A stretch of DNA of 64,000 nucleotides, from assembly GCF_000003815.2 (NCBI RefSeq), contig NC_049991.1:16184971-16248970 (forward strand). Reading direction: 5' to 3'. The notes under the pieces are model-generated. The model worked only from the letters and a program-made list of their open reading frames with translations, had not been told where the DNA came from and did not search any database. The DNA comes from Branchiostoma floridae. Lineage: Eukaryota > Chordata > Leptocardii > Amphioxiformes > Branchiostomatidae. The translations under genes and the position numbers were made by a program. Below are positions 11,701 through 24,600 of the stretch, in pieces (positions within the stretch are counted from its first letter, which is position 1; each line of letters begins with the position of its first letter).

Positions 11701-14694
11701 AAAATCACTAGATAAACATTAGATATGCATACATGCAAGTGTCGCTGCAGTACCACAGGAAGCTGACAGGAGGCTCATTTGTAAATTTGACATTTTTTGT
11801 CTTAATGATACCCTCTACACACCTATTGAAAATCACATCCAAATCCACATCCGCCATAGCATAGTGGAAAACACAACTTTCTTGGTGAAGATAGCGATTT
11901 CATTGAATGTTCTTCTCTAACCATTCTGACGTATTGGCATTGCCGTTTATGTTGCAGCGGATTTAAACCCTATGTGACAATGGGAGATAGCAGTCTGACC
12001 GGGGATGACGGTACAGAGCGCACCATTATCACCAGAAGAGTCTTCATTCACCCAAGTTACGGGTTCGGCTACGATGCCGGTGAGCTCTCCTCATGTCTGT
12101 GTTCGAAGTCTGGTTTCTGACATTTTACTGCATTGGTCACGAGCAGAGAAACGTGCCTCCACATCAGACCATAGTCTGCCGTTTCTGTACAGAAACAAGA
12201 CCATAGTCACGTCCGGGTAAAAAGATACAAAAATGGGAGTTCTGCTGCAGTACCAAGGGCCAAAATCGCCCTTGAGCTTTTTCTTCCCAACCCCTACGTA
12301 CATATCTTTAGTTACACAGACACAACCAAAACAATATTTCTATTTTCATATAACGTTAGATAACAATTCTTGTCGTAGAATGGCATACGGACCATACCTA
12401 CTTGTGATGACTGACGATATTTGTGAAATGTCTGTTCTCCCTACACGTACAGCTCTCCTGCAGTTGAAGAAAAGAGTTCGTTTCAGCCAGTACATCCGCC
12501 CTGTCTGCCTGCCCGGCAGCTCTTCCACGGCTCCTCCACCGGGCACGGTCTGCTCCATAACCGGCTGGGGGACAACATCCGAGGGTATGTGAACACTAGT
12601 GTTTCGTGCGAAAGCACAGAAAAACAAATCCTCAATATTTTTATTTTATTTTATCGTTATTCGTTATCGAAGAATCTATGGAATAATAAGTGGCAGCGGA
12701 CTCAAGTTGTACTTTAGCGCCACCACTTGCATAAATACTATCATATAATGACATATCAGACGGGACTATCAAACTTTCGAACAGTCAATAAATAAATAAT
12801 CAAACAAGTAAATAACTAAAGAAGTAGACGCATACATGTAAATACATTGTTTGCATGATTCAAACCTCCTACCGGTAGAAAGACAAAGCAAAAAAATGGC
12901 ACATAATATCAACATAACACCAACATGTGTAACTCCCCTCCGATGATAGAGCAAAACTGAAAATGTATGAAAACAATGGAATTTATCTACGATCATTTCG
13001 ATGTTTTTATAATTTTAACGTCATGTGAGTAAAAAAAGAAGAAAATACTATCCTTCATTGGCTTTTCATCAATTACTTTACTGTACCAAACCAAGATACA
13101 CTGCATATAATACACCACCAGACCGTCCAGTTTGTTTTCAGAGAAATGGTCATGAAGTAGTACGCAAAACCTTTCTTCAAATCTCGAATATGATGAAAGT
13201 TCAAATCATCGTTCCCTGTAGGCGCTTCCAGCCTTCCCGACCATCTCCAGGAAGCCGACGTGCCCATCGTGAGTGACTCTGACTGCTCTGGCGCGTACGC
13301 TCCGTGGTTCGACTTAACCTCGGAGATCTGTGCCGGCTACATGGCTGGAGGAATCGACTCTTGTCAGGTACTGTAAAAGCATCGCAGTAGTGGGAAAAAG
13401 GACTTTCGCGGTGGTTTTAAGTTCGCGGTAGCAGCATTCACTGTAGTCTCTTACTGCCATGGGAAAATGTTCACGGTGGTTTTATGTTCACGGTGAATTG
13501 GCAACGCGAAAACCGCGAACATAAATCCACCGCGAACATTTCTGCATTTACAGTAATCCGAATCTCCAAACAGATGTAAAATTGCAAGATCGTGACGTTT
13601 CTCAGGCTCCTGGCTCTCCTTTCTAGAAAGGAGTGATGGGTAATATGTCAAGGGTGAAGGCCCATGAGACGTAAACATTATCGACCATTGTTTCGATTCG
13701 CGCAACAATGTACAGACGGAAAAATGGCAGAATATATGCAACTCAGGGGCATTCACCTTTGACATATTACCTAGACTTCTTGTCGCCGGGGCATGCATAC
13801 TTGAATCTGCGAAAGAGCTTATTCACTCAAGCGTTTCAACAGCGGCCAAGCGTGGTTGTTAATGCTTGGCTACCACGCAAACAACGGCCCATCACTAGTA
13901 CAATTCCTCACGGTGATGTCTTTACGTACAGGTGGTGAGATCCGCACGTTAATGGGTTTAGCTTCTGACATGAGAAAAATGCAGAGGGCTTTTGAGCATC
14001 AGACAGTAATGATTCTTGTCTAGACGACAGGTATTGACTTTGATATTATTCAAGATGAAAGTGATCCATCTTACACATGGGGGCAATGGAGGATCAACAT
14101 TGAAATTCATCAACAGTGTAAAAACAGGCTTTCTAAATTCAAGGATGGGACCGCCTCTATTCAGTGGTCTCTATTGAAATCAGCAATTTCAGGTGTTTAC
14201 AGAATCAGAATGGGACCGGTTGACCAGAATGGGACCGGTTGACCAGAATGTTGTAATCCATCGACAGCTACTCTACTTATATGCTGTTGATCATGACCTA
14301 CATATAGAGACACAACATTAGGCCTTAAAATATTTATAACCTTCTTGGCGAAGGTAATGAAGGGAACTTTTTTTATCAAACTTTTTCTTACGCACGCTTT
14401 TGAACACTCGCATCAGTTTGGGGTTACCAGAGGATGTCACCCATAATATCAAATCAACATTGCCTCAGCTTGAGTTTGCAGATGAAGATTTTTGTTCTAA
14501 CCGTAGAAATGTGCCCCTGTCCACAGGGTGACAGCGGCGGCCCGCTTGTGTGCGAGTCGGCGGCTGGAACTTACTTCCTGCACGGCCTGACCAGCTGGGG
14601 ATACGGCTGTGCGCGGCCCGACAAGCCCGGCGTCTACGCACGCGTCACCGCTTTCGTGGACTGGATCAGGACCACTATTCGTGACAACCGCTAA
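8794..14694 (+). CDS. Secreted trypsin-like serine protease (S1A), 7 exons, 281 aa
   Basis: Exons are 8794-8878, 9730-9824, 10743-10840, 11958-12079, 12453-12584, 13222-13367 and 14527-14694. All have consensus splice sites and the frame is kept throughout (846 nt with stop). A signal peptide ([20 protein letters not shown]) is followed by a short propeptide with Cys34. Activation should occur at AGR45|IVGG. The catalytic triad is His89 (LTAAHC), Asp132 (YDAALLQL) and Ser229 (GDSGGP). Asp223, six residues before Ser229, predicts cleavage after Lys/Arg. Cys34 can pair with the Cys in IRPVCLPG as in chymotrypsinogens, so the propeptide would stay attached. It is a single-domain enzyme of ordinary family length, probably digestive or extracellular; the substrate is unknown. 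The start was chosen because it opens the signal peptide and splices in phase. Intron 6 begins in a MITE. Confidence 0.95.
9850..10067. mobile_element. Long-armed hairpin element in protease intron 2
   Basis: The left arm (about 9850-9925) contains ACGCATGCGCGGGTGAAAGG and CTGGGTAATATGTCAA; the right arm (about 10005-10067) carries the reverse complement with a few mismatches. A diverged relative is at about 13632-13780 in intron 6, with GGTAATATGTCAA and TTGACATATTACC at its two ends. Confidence 0.7.
10457..10586. repeat. Inverted repeat in protease intron 2
   Basis: Arms 10457-10492 and 10551-10586 are near-complementary (ATTCTTGAACTAGTTAAAC at the left, GTTTAACTAGTTTAAGAAT at the right) and share TATCCAACACAA. 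The loop is about 58 bases. Probably a small foldback transposon. Confidence 0.65.
13369..13555. mobile_element. TACTGTAAATGCA-family MITE, copy 2, at a splice donor
   Basis: The ends are TACTGTAAAAGCA and TGCATTTACAGTA. The element starts at the T of the GTACTG donor that follows protease exon 6 (13222-13367). The first TA therefore supplies positions 2 and 3 of the intron, and the rest of the donor (CTG) is transposon sequence. The interior has the same CGCGGTGG and ACCGCGAAC blocks as the copies at 8148 and 53618. Confidence 0.75.
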
Positions 14695-14718
14695 CCATAG
14701 TCCGGTTCTCCCGCAATG

Positions 14719-14724
14719 AATAAA
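14719..14724 (+). promoter_or_regulatory. Poly(A) signal AATAAA of the protease gene
   Basis: A canonical AATAAA 25 bases after the protease stop codon TAA, giving a very short 3' UTR. Confidence 0.75.
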
Positions 14725-14777
14725 GGTTATATCAATGTTGATCATTCATGCGTGTGGAAGACTTTATTATTTATACC

Positions 14778-15015
14778 CCATTTCCACTATGACTGCGCTC
14801 TCGTCGCGCTCACTCTGCGACCTAAAATTTGACATATCGCTCAACGAATTGTATAGAAAAGAAACGAATCTTTTTACACTTTCTGTGTTTTGGTGTCTTT
14901 TCAGTCGTCACACTTTTACATTTTATATGATATACCCAGTGTGAAAGTGAAGATGACTGCTACCATATGCTATTTAGGTCGCAGTGAGAGCGCAGCGCGA
15001 TCGCCGTGTAGTAGA
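14778..15015. mobile_element. Hairpin element after the protease gene
   Basis: The arms at about 14778-14827 and 14972-15015 are inverted repeats with GCGCTC and GCGACCTAAA in the left arm and TTTAGGTCGCAGTGAGAGCGC in the right (imperfect). There is no coding capacity. Confidence 0.6.
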
Positions 15016-15922
15016 ATTAACGGGGGTCTTATGACATTTATTTAGCCCTGAAAAGTAATTTAGGACAGAAAACGTGATAGTTGGAAAAGTTGTGATAACT
15101 TGTTTTCGAATGTATATTTCGATGATTGTTTATATACTAATGAATTAATGTGAAAAAGGGATGCTGTCACATTTTATTCTCTAGTAGACAGAAATTTAGA
15201 CTTTTTTTTCCTTTACTAGTGAAATAATGTGATAGATGGGTGCTATCAATTTTTTTACTACCAGACACAACCTTATTTCTCTTACTAGTGAAATAACGGT
15301 GTTGGTGGTACGGCAGTGTCGTCGGGGTTCACAGACATAGTAACCAGAAGTTCGTCAAGCAAGGAAAAAATAACGGGATCTCTGCGAAACTATTGATCGT
15401 GCTCACTTTTCATAAAACCTGTTGCCACGGTCCATCTCCCTGCTAGCCTTAAATAAAGGTTGTTAATATTGAGCAATCATGCCTGCATGTCAGTGGATCA
15501 TGATCATGTGGGGGTTGGGGTAGGGGTGGTGTTTGATAACCAGCACCTCTGCAACCATAACAAAAATCTCAAAATACATCTAAAGTTCCCATATCTACTT
15601 GAAATATTTTTGTTAATTACTTGGCAAAATATAACAAAATTAACCATGTCCATTTCACATATTCTGTCAAGTCTCGGGTTGAACGTTGCAACTGATCCTG
15701 GGAATAAACTGGACCCCGGGCCAACCGGAACAAACCTAAACACACAAAAACAAGCTAACAAACAGGCCGAAAGCAATTCCTCCTTTTTCACGGAAGTAAT
15801 GAATTTGACAGAAAATAAATGCAGTGTACCCATATGATCGCTTCTTTTTTTTACTCCTTTCATTTGTTTTGCTGTCTCCTCAGATATGTAAATGCATGGT
15901 CATGGCATCGAATGGTCGTGTT

Positions 15923-16355
15923 TAGGGCTGGGTATCGGTACAGCGTACCGGTACAAAACCGGTTTTTCTTATTGGACCGGTCCAGAAAAACCGGACCTGA
16001 AAAAATTAGGTGGACCGGATGTTGGACCGATTAGAAAATTAACAGATTATTTTATCAGGCATTCACACGTTTTGGCGCTTGCAGGTGGAAGAAAATAACA
16101 AGAGTGATGTAGAGTAGAGTTTATAGTAATTTCTACCAAGTTTTACAGCCAATCGTACGGGTGCAGTTAGCGTTGAAGGATTTTAAAACGCCAGTGTAAG
16201 TCTTATACTCCACCAAACAGATCGCTTTGTAGTGAAATGGATCATTGGTATGAGTCATACTTCATCAGGTTCAGGTTCAGGTCCGGACCTGGACCTAATC
16301 CTTTGGACCTGAACCGGACCTGGACCTGAGTTTTCTGTACCGGTACCCAGCCCTA
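15923..16355. mobile_element. hAT-like non-autonomous element with perfect 8-bp target duplication
   Basis: The ends are TAGGGCTGGGTATCGGTAC and, inverted, GTACCGGTACCCAGCCCTA. It is flanked by the exact direct repeat GTCGTGTT (15915-15922 and 16356-16363); 8 bp is the hAT superfamily signature. Subterminal regions carry GGACCGGTCC and TCAGGTCCGGACCTG motifs that could serve as transposase sites. Sister copies are at 30274-30743 and, decayed, at about 33690-34065. The perfect duplication suggests a recent insertion. Confidence 0.85.
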
Positions 16356-16356
16356 G

Positions 16357-16543
16357 TCGTGTTCACAAAAGTTCGCATCCTTGTTTCAGCACCATTTTCG
16401 AGTAAGGAACACGAATTCATCGTCAGCATACTTATCATATCTTTTTCCGTTTGCTCTTTTGATGTTCTGTGTTTTGTCAGTTTTCCTCAGGCAGGAAGTG
16501 GAATGTTCGTGTTCACAGTACAAAACTTCGCATCCTTGTTTCA
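16357..16543 (+). repeat. Short direct repeat pair
   Basis: TCGTGTTCAC followed by CTTCGCATCCTTGTTTCA-type sequence occurs at 16357-16388 and again at 16507-16543 with small gaps. The hAT-like element inserted at the start of the first copy. Confidence 0.6.
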
Positions 16544-16545
16544 AG

Positions 16546-17859
16546 AAGAAAATGTCATCGCCGGCAACTACAAAGGTTACGTTCATTGATTTCCATTAAG
16601 CAAAGCGCGTCGCCAACCTTAAACCACTAGACGTACTTCTCTGAACTGAATTGTTGTTTTCGTGTGCGTTCAGAGTACTGATTGCAGAGCTCCTTTCAAG
16701 CTCCCGCATTCCCCGTGGGTTTTCCGTTCTCTACTTCCTATCTCTTTTCTTTTCAATTATCTGCCACATCCCCGGGCTATTCACATATAACAGGATGTAG
16801 ACGTAATCTTCCTTTTTTGAAGGCATACAGGTGGAAAATGTCACCTTTACATAACAAGTCCTTGGCATAAAATGGATTTTAGTTTTAATTTTCTGTTTTC
16901 AATGATGGACGTTATGCCAACACATCTCCCCTTTTTATTGAATCTTTTTGACTGTCCGATCCTCTCCTAGATTGATGATACGATGATACTGTATAGACAC
17001 GTTTTACCACTTGCGTCATCCTGATTAATTGTAGAGAAAAGTAGAGTAGTAACTCAGGAACGCCATTTAGGCAGAAAAAAATAGATAAGATGTCTTGAAT
17101 GGGGTTGGGATTACGTACTACATCCGTGCAAAATTGAACAGACAACCAAGAACAATCACTTTACTCCGATTAAAGATTTATTCAGAAGAAGGCAGATTGA
17201 TATAAACACTTGTCATCCAGGGTCTACAAAAATACGTGTGCAAGATGGGTGCGATTTTCACAATCAGAATCTTCTGTTCCACAGACGATTTTAGTATATC
17301 ACGGAAGATACTGGACAAGAAACTGTGTGCAGGAACCTTTTGTTAAAGTGTCAGAAAAAACGTCAAATTATGATGAAAAATCTACCAATACACAAATGTA
17401 CATTATCGAATTCTCATCTGGCAAACGTTATCACGTCATATTGTAAGACATACAACTATGTCATACTTCAACAGTCAATGATCATTGACAAAATCCCTGT
17501 ATACCGATTCAGACCTCCTGAAACTAATTATACTTGTGCTGACACCAACACATCGCATACATAGTTCTTTTATAACACTATGATCACAGTACTTCCCAAT
17601 TCACAAACTAATCACTTCGTTGAGATAACTATCAAATTGTGTTGCACATTACATTCCAAGTAATGAAGGAAATAAAAGAAGGTATTGAAAATATTGCAAT
17701 ATTATAAGTGTCAAGTTAGACATAAAACACCGACAGCATTATCAGTGTACGCATACCTACAGATCATCTTGAAGGGAATTATGATTGCCATAGACGTCGA
17801 GAAATGACGTAGCTGTTGGAACCGTTTACCGGGACCCTGTCCTGATGAAGCAGATGCTA
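16546..17859. other. No gene seen; possible poly(A) signal of the GPCR gene
   Basis: I see no supported coding sequence. TTTATT at 17177-17182 reads AATAAA on the minus strand, about 1.1 kb downstream of the GPCR stop codon, and could end its transcript. That is a weak call from one hexamer. Confidence 0.3.
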
Positions 17860-18260
17860 CGTGAGAAGAAAGTGCACAGCACCCGAACAGTGTGAATGTC
17901 TATTAACTCCAAGCAGATCTTACGGTGCCATAAGATAGTATCAAAGCTGGCCAAGGAGTAAAGCCGGCCAAAGGGAGTCAAACAGGCCCCTTTTGGTCGG
18001 CTATCCTCCTTGGTCAGCTTTCATACTATCTTATGGCACCGTAAGATCTGCTTGGAGATTATATAACGAATCATAGATGTTGACAGTTTATCCATACGTC
18101 GCACTCTCTCACGTTACATGTACGACCGACGGCCATTACGCGCGAAAAGGTGCACAGCACCCTAACAGCGTAAATATCCATTAAAGGCTATAATGAGTCA
18201 TAAATGTCAACAAGTTTATCCATACGTCGCCCTCTTTCGCGTTACATGTACGACCGACGG
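17860..18260. repeat. Tandem duplication next to the GPCR stop codon, one copy holding a MITE
   Basis: Two copies of a roughly 125-bp unit share GTGCACAGCACC, AACAG, TTTATCCATACGTCGC and GTTACATGTACGACCGACGG. The left copy is interrupted by the hairpin element at 17904-18061; the right copy (about 18141-18260) is the empty version and reaches the GPCR stop codon at 18264-18266. Confidence 0.65.
17904..18061. mobile_element. CTCCAAGCAGATC-family hairpin MITE, copy 1
   Basis: A near-perfect hairpin with AACTCCAAGCAGATCTTACG at the left and CGTAAGATCTGCTTGGAGAT at the right. The inner arms read GCCATAAGATAGTATCAAAG and its complement. Relatives are at 26844-26998 and 29709-29880, and a partial one at about 2836-2900. 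Confidence 0.8.
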
Positions 18261-18263
18261 TCA

Positions 18264-21200
18264 TCACACGGTGGTAGTCATGAATTGTATTTCTGGCGCG
18301 TTTCTGGATTGTCTTCTTCCCCGCAAACTGAATGGGGTCCCCAAGGCGCTGGACGAAGTCGGCGGGCAGCCTCTCCGGGTAGCGGAAGCGTTCGGCCCCC
18401 TGCCCGATCTCTCGACCAGCCGCCCGAAGAACGTCTTGTTCAGCAGGTTGTAGACGTGCTTCATGACGTTGTCGTTGGCGAAGACGTACACCACGGTGCT
18501 GATGACGCTGTTGCTCATGGCCAGCCCGTCCAGAACGTACACGATGGCGGTGCTGTGGCTCACGTGCGAGATCAGGTCGTACGAGAAGTCCCGTATGATG
18601 GTGAAGGAGTACATCGGGCCCCAGCACACGATGAACGCGGCGACGAGGACGACGAGCCGGACCGTCTTGCGGCGGGACCTCCGGCGGGACCTGTCCTGGG
18701 ACTGGTTGCGGTGGCCCGGGAAGCGGCGGTTGCAGACGCGGTACCCGATGTAGGCGTAGCAGGCGCACATGAGGCAGACGGGTAGGACGTACTCTCCCGC
18801 GAACAGGATGAGGGTGAACCCTTGGTACAGCCGCCGGTGCCAGATGGGGTAGCTGACGGCGCAGAAGATGTCGCCGTTGAGAAACTCGGCCGTCTTGGAG
18901 AAGACGGCGGACGGGATGGCGAGCAAGATGGCCGAGAGCCAGACAGCGGAGAAGATGGGGATCAAGCGTCGTCTGGTCACGCGTAAGGACCCCGACTGTT
19001 TCACGACCATGAATCTAGCAAAAGAGAAAAAAGATCGATATGTCAATTATAATCAACTATCATATTATCGCAGGCTATAATCAACCATTGTGTTATCACA
19101 GAAATATGCACAACAACAATTTCGACAGACGAGGACAATGTGGCACTTCACTCAAGTTTAGTAACTTAATATATATATACAGTACCACATACAGACAGGT
19201 GCCACATTACCACCCCGACCGAAGTAAGGTATCCATTCTTGCACCCGGGAAAAGTTCCCATGGGCAGAACATCGGGTATCGAACTCGGGATCTCTAGGGT
19301 CCGAGCCCAACACTGTAGCAGTTACGCCACACACGTATTTCTGACTGCACAGAAACTTGAACCCTTGACATGCTACTAGTCTTTTGGCAAGGTTGTTCTG
19401 TTTGATATGCCTCTCGCATGTTGGGGCTAGGTGAAGTGAATAATCTAATAATCAAACATCGTTGACCAACTAAAGTGAAGAGTAATTGCCGCCCTGATCG
19501 CGAATCCCCCAGCAGTTACGGTACGTGGGTTGAACTTGTTACGATTCTCATGAAATGGGCCGGGGTACTCCACGCAGCTACAGTATGATTAAACCGGATC
19601 AACTGCGTTTGTGAAGAGCGGGCAGAAATGTCAGAGTAGCAATTGTACAGGCGCCTGGAGCTAGTATTAGGGGCGGTCTCAGGACTACTACAGCTGCATG
19701 CAAAATTATTTTTGACTGTACATAAAATTGTACCACATTTTGGCTATTTTGGCGAAATGAGGAGAAGTATAACTGCAGACTGGTACTTAATCATATAAGT
19801 GGTGAACAAATGGTTTATACGATCTAATTCCAGATCAAAAGTCAATATCTATTTCATAATCCATCTACTTGAAATCGCAAACTTTCACACAAAAAGCAGG
19901 TTGCAAAATTATTCACCCCATAAGTTTCTGTCTTAAGCGCTTCGCACAAAACCTCTTAGCTGCAATACCCTACTACAGACGGAACGACCGCCTGTCACAA
20001 GCTTCTGGCAGCGCTTTGTGATTCCGCGCCAATAGTCTCCAGCTCACCAGTGTTCTGAGATCTACGTGCCACAATAGCTTTCTTCAGATTCCACCAGAGA
20101 TTCTCAATTGGGTAAAGTCTGAAGACTGTGTTGGGTATACTCAAGAACCTCCCAGACTTTCGTCTCTACCCAAGCCAATGTGAATGTTGATGTGTCCTTA
20201 GGGGGTGAATGATATTGCATGCAACTACATGTATGTCTGCGTCTAACTGTCTTCGTCACTGCGGCAATGGGAGCCACCAAGGATGGACGGCAACATTAAC
20301 CTGGCCATTCAACATGCAGATGAATCACGCAAGCACAACGCTTCAAGCATGCATGCACGAAACGCGGCATGTACAATGCATTAAGCCTTTTACTTCCACT
20401 TTCTGTGCTCATCGATCCAGCTCGGCCCAGGAATCTAGTCTTCTCCTAAATCACGTCTAGACTGTTTTGAATAGACTATCTTTACTAGAGAATTCTTAGA
20501 AAAATATGAAGTCAGTTACTAAAACAGATCCAAACAGAGACTGCTCTGTTGATAGAAACACAGAAATTACATTCATCCATTTAGCCTCGTCTTTATTCCA
20601 AGAGAGCCAGTGGCGTCACTTTCTAAGCACATTACAAACGCATCCCCATTCTGGAAAGTCTGTTAAAGCATTCAGGGAGGGGGCGGTGTCAGACTCTTGA
20701 AGTCTAGCTGAACCATTAGGACCTGTTTTTGTCATGCAGACAATTAGAGTCTTCTAGACACTTTACGTAATTGCTTGTGCACGCAACTGAGTTTTAAGAC
20801 AAAAGACAAAAGGCAATATGTCCCCTCTTCAATTCTGTCAAGGCAAATGCTGATTTCAGAATTTTCTTCGCACGATGTGCAGTCCATTTCTTTTCCCGAG
20901 AATCGTGCCTTGGTTCTTAAACTTCACAGCGTCTCAGAAATCCTTTATTGATGAAAAAGTAATCAGCAAATGGCGACTGTATTCACGTATGTCTGCCAGA
21001 GGCTTTAATGTATTAAGACGTCTGGAAATTGAGGTAGTAGTTAAACCATTGCTTTCTTTGTCTCCTGTAGGATGGCTGTTCTGAATGTATAGATATGGTT
21101 GATATGTGGCTCAAGAGTTGGTTTTAATGAATACGAAATAGTTTGTGCTTTTTGGGGGTAGGGTGGCACTGAAAAAAGAACGAGAACATTGGTGAAGGCG

Positions 21201-21564
21201 CCGTACCGTTTAAATCAAACGCATCCCTATTTGATACACAGGTAGGTTTGAAGTTGCTGCGTTCGTGAAACCGAAGTTTCGATGTATGTCTAGACCTGTT
21301 TGTGGTGGTAATCTTGTTCGTAGTTCTTTGAATGCATTGTCAGTAGACCGCCATGAAGTAAGCCGGGGAAGATGATAAGGAAGGCCTGGGGCTTGCCTGA
21401 GTGACAGGAGTGTAGAGTTCACAGGTGACGGAACTAGCCTCTAATCAGAGATGACAGTCCAGGTCAAGGGGCTGATGGAAAGGCTATTGCTTTTGGTCTG
21501 TCTGTTTTTTTCGCAATGAAATGTATTGTTACCTCCATGAAATGTCATGGAGGTTATATTTTAC

Positions 21565-21602
<38 letters not shown>

Positions 21603-24600
21603 GTGTGTATACAAGATAACTCAAGAACGGCTGGGTGAATTGGTTTCATACTTAGTGTGTTGGTAGTGTGTGATGAAAGCTGGAAATGATTAGATTTTGG
21701 GGCCCCCTAGCGGCTTCCCTTGGTACTGCAGGGCAACTTCTGGTTTGGCTATCTCGTGCTCCGAACAAGCCTCCCAAAAAACGTACGGACAAATTGCACG
21801 TACGGCAGGTTGTGCCCTTAGCTTTATAGACTGGCAAGATGTGATCAATGAACATATGTAACGTTAATGTTAATCAAAACCTTATTTTCATGATCAATGG
21901 ACTGTAATCAAACAAGTCATGTATGCGTATGATCTCCAAACTCCTGTTAGTCATGCGACCATCCCGTTTCCTGCCATCGAAATCACTTGGCGTGATTGTC
22001 AATACGTACGTACGTCACGCAATAACGTGTTTCGTACCGTCTACTTAGTGGCTACGACAGTGTGATTCCTCCGAACGCGTGCGGCAACTTCTGTGGAGCA
22101 TCTTGACATTGATAATGTGGCTAACGTCGAGCGCGCTTTATTTACCCATCACGTTCGGCAATTACTGCCATAATCATTTTGTACGCGTTCACTTTGAAGT
22201 GGAGTGGTAGGCTTTGTCAGTGACGCATCTTCTTGGTGGGCTCAGGAAGCAGACCTTATGATTGCATGGGTTTGGGTTTGATAAGAAGGAGGCGAACAAA
22301 ATGAACATTTTGATTATTATTATTATTCATATCTCAGTGAAAATGGAAGTATTGTTTTCGGTTTATGTGTTTGTTTGTTTGTCTTAGTGTGTGTCCGCAG
22401 CTTATCCCGGGTTCCAATGTTGCGTAGGCATGACAAGGCATAGATAGAATAGGCGAGAAATTAAAAAAAACAAAACACAAAAGAAATCTACAAGGAATTT
22501 TAAACGGATGTATGGCATCTCAGATTTGCTGTTGTCGTCTACACTTACCCAACTGAACACTCTATGAACAAGACTACATACGTGTACATGTTTTTGCGTT
22601 ATCAGAACAACTCGCCTTCTTCACATCAACAGAAAGACTTTTCATCTTCTGAGCCCCATTATTGTTTCCCTAAGATGCAACTCTGATACTAAGATGCTAT
22701 TACACAATTGAATGGAGCTAGCATCGGCAAAAGTTCGCCTCCGCGCCCCTTACTTTATTTGATCCTGGCGTCGGGTGGAGTGGGTGGGGTATGTTGATCT
22801 CATGATCTCGCTTTGATGCTGTTCAGAGTATACCTTGTTTTTATGAAATATTCGTCACTACTTCATTGCATGACGTAAGTCGAATTGTCATGTGAACCGT
22901 GTATATGTTATTAAGTACGTACTTATGTGAACGTATGACCTACTTTATAACACGACCTACTTTATAACATGCACTACTTTGTAACATACACTAATTACTT
23001 CAGACACAATTCGATTCACGACATCGAATAGTGTAATGAAGAACTAAATTGATTGAAGGTTTATTTGCAAGTCCGTGCCAAAAGGCTAATTGCAAGTACA
23101 CACAACAAACATAGGAGACATACATGTGACAATGAAAACTGGTCAACGTAATTGATTGTAAACAAAGACAACTCGAATGCTGGTGTTGGCTCATCTAGAC
23201 AGAGTGGGTTTTGCTTCTTTTCTTCATGGAAGCAAGACAAAAAGCCCGGCCAACTTTTTTCTGTGGTTTCTGCTATTCTAAGAGAAAAGTTGTTTTCTGT
23301 TTGTTGCAATCCAGATAAGACATTACGCTGTTCGTCAATTCGCTGCATTATCATTGGTTGAACATAGGAATTAACATGTCTAAATTTATCAACACACCGA
23401 GCTGGACATACAATTTGGAACTAATGCAACTTTTAACAATGCAGCGAACTGTATAACAAGATTTCTGGGCATATTTCAAAACAATGTCCAGCTGCAGGAC
23501 CGACACACATGGATGTTAGAATCTGCTAGTTCACTACTTTCGTGTTAGTCTGTCTTCGGTAGAGTAGAAGCCGTACGTTTCTTGCACAGCCTATTTGCCA
23601 GCGTATTTCGTGCAATTATATCCGGCTGGTGCAATAATGCGAAGTTATTCAGCTGGACGGCAACAGTTGGGGATTTGGGGATTACGTGCAGTCAACAGAA
23701 GTGTGCATTAAACCGTGGCGTTGTGCATTTAACTGGCTCCTACTCATATAACACGCGGCCACTAATGGCTGTAATCAGAGACGTAGAGACGGGCTCTATG
23801 ACGTTACCGCTCTTCGAACGAGGCCATCATGTCCAACACTGGTGTTTAACAGACAATGGGGCTCTTCAGAACGCACCTGGATATTCGGTCACCCATACAT
23901 AATTGGTTATTATGCCACAAGAAATGAGAAACCTTGAACATTCCCTCCGCCGTCTTCTGCCGTTTGTGTGCCATGATAAGCGCGCTAGGCTGACGCCTAC
24001 ACAGTTAAACATAGCGATGCTTGACGCATCTATATCAAGGCTACTTTTGTCTGACAGCGGCAGCTGTGTCTTGTACATTAAGCTATATCAAGTCGTCTTC
24101 AAATACCGCTGGATGCAATATGAAATTATTTTGCACCCTCTCTTAAAGCAGCTTGAAGCGCTGGCCGAATTGTTCAACCGTTTGTTGTTTTATCAGAAAA
24201 CTTTGTCAGAAAAATCTGTCCCTTGATGATTTGCGTCGACCTTAAGAATTGGTCTCGAAATCCACTCGAAACATTCAATTTGATTGAAGTGAAAGCTGCG
24301 ACAGGATACATCTTTATGAGTATGTCTTACTATGAATATTCTTTTCATTGGTAGAATAGAATTCTGTAGATTTTGCCCTTCTTAAGGAATTCTGTCTCGC
24401 CCTCCACTCCCTTCGGGACGCACTTTGTTCCAGCGGGGCCTAATGTTTAAACCTTTCCGTCTACTGAACAATCTGCAAGTCGAACCTCTCATGTATGAGA
24501 AAGGTACTGAAATTAAAAGGATGCTAAATATAAAGATACACGGGCTTGTAATACTTTTGAGGAAAGCATTGGAAGCATTTGTATCCAAGTAGCAAGTAAT

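Noticed and set aside
13451-13938. Frames of 115 and 76 codons in protease intron 6
   Set aside because: They cross the MITE and the diverged hairpin relative; no coding signature.
18204-18785. Long open frames of 193 and 195 codons over the GPCR exon in other frames and strands
   Set aside because: They are by-products of GC-rich coding DNA; the Arg/Pro/His-rich or Asp/Val/His-rich composition has no family match.
23582-23902. A 106-codon frame in the GPCR intron
   Set aside because: Its first half is a dispersed repeat also found at 44068-44212; no protein motifs.
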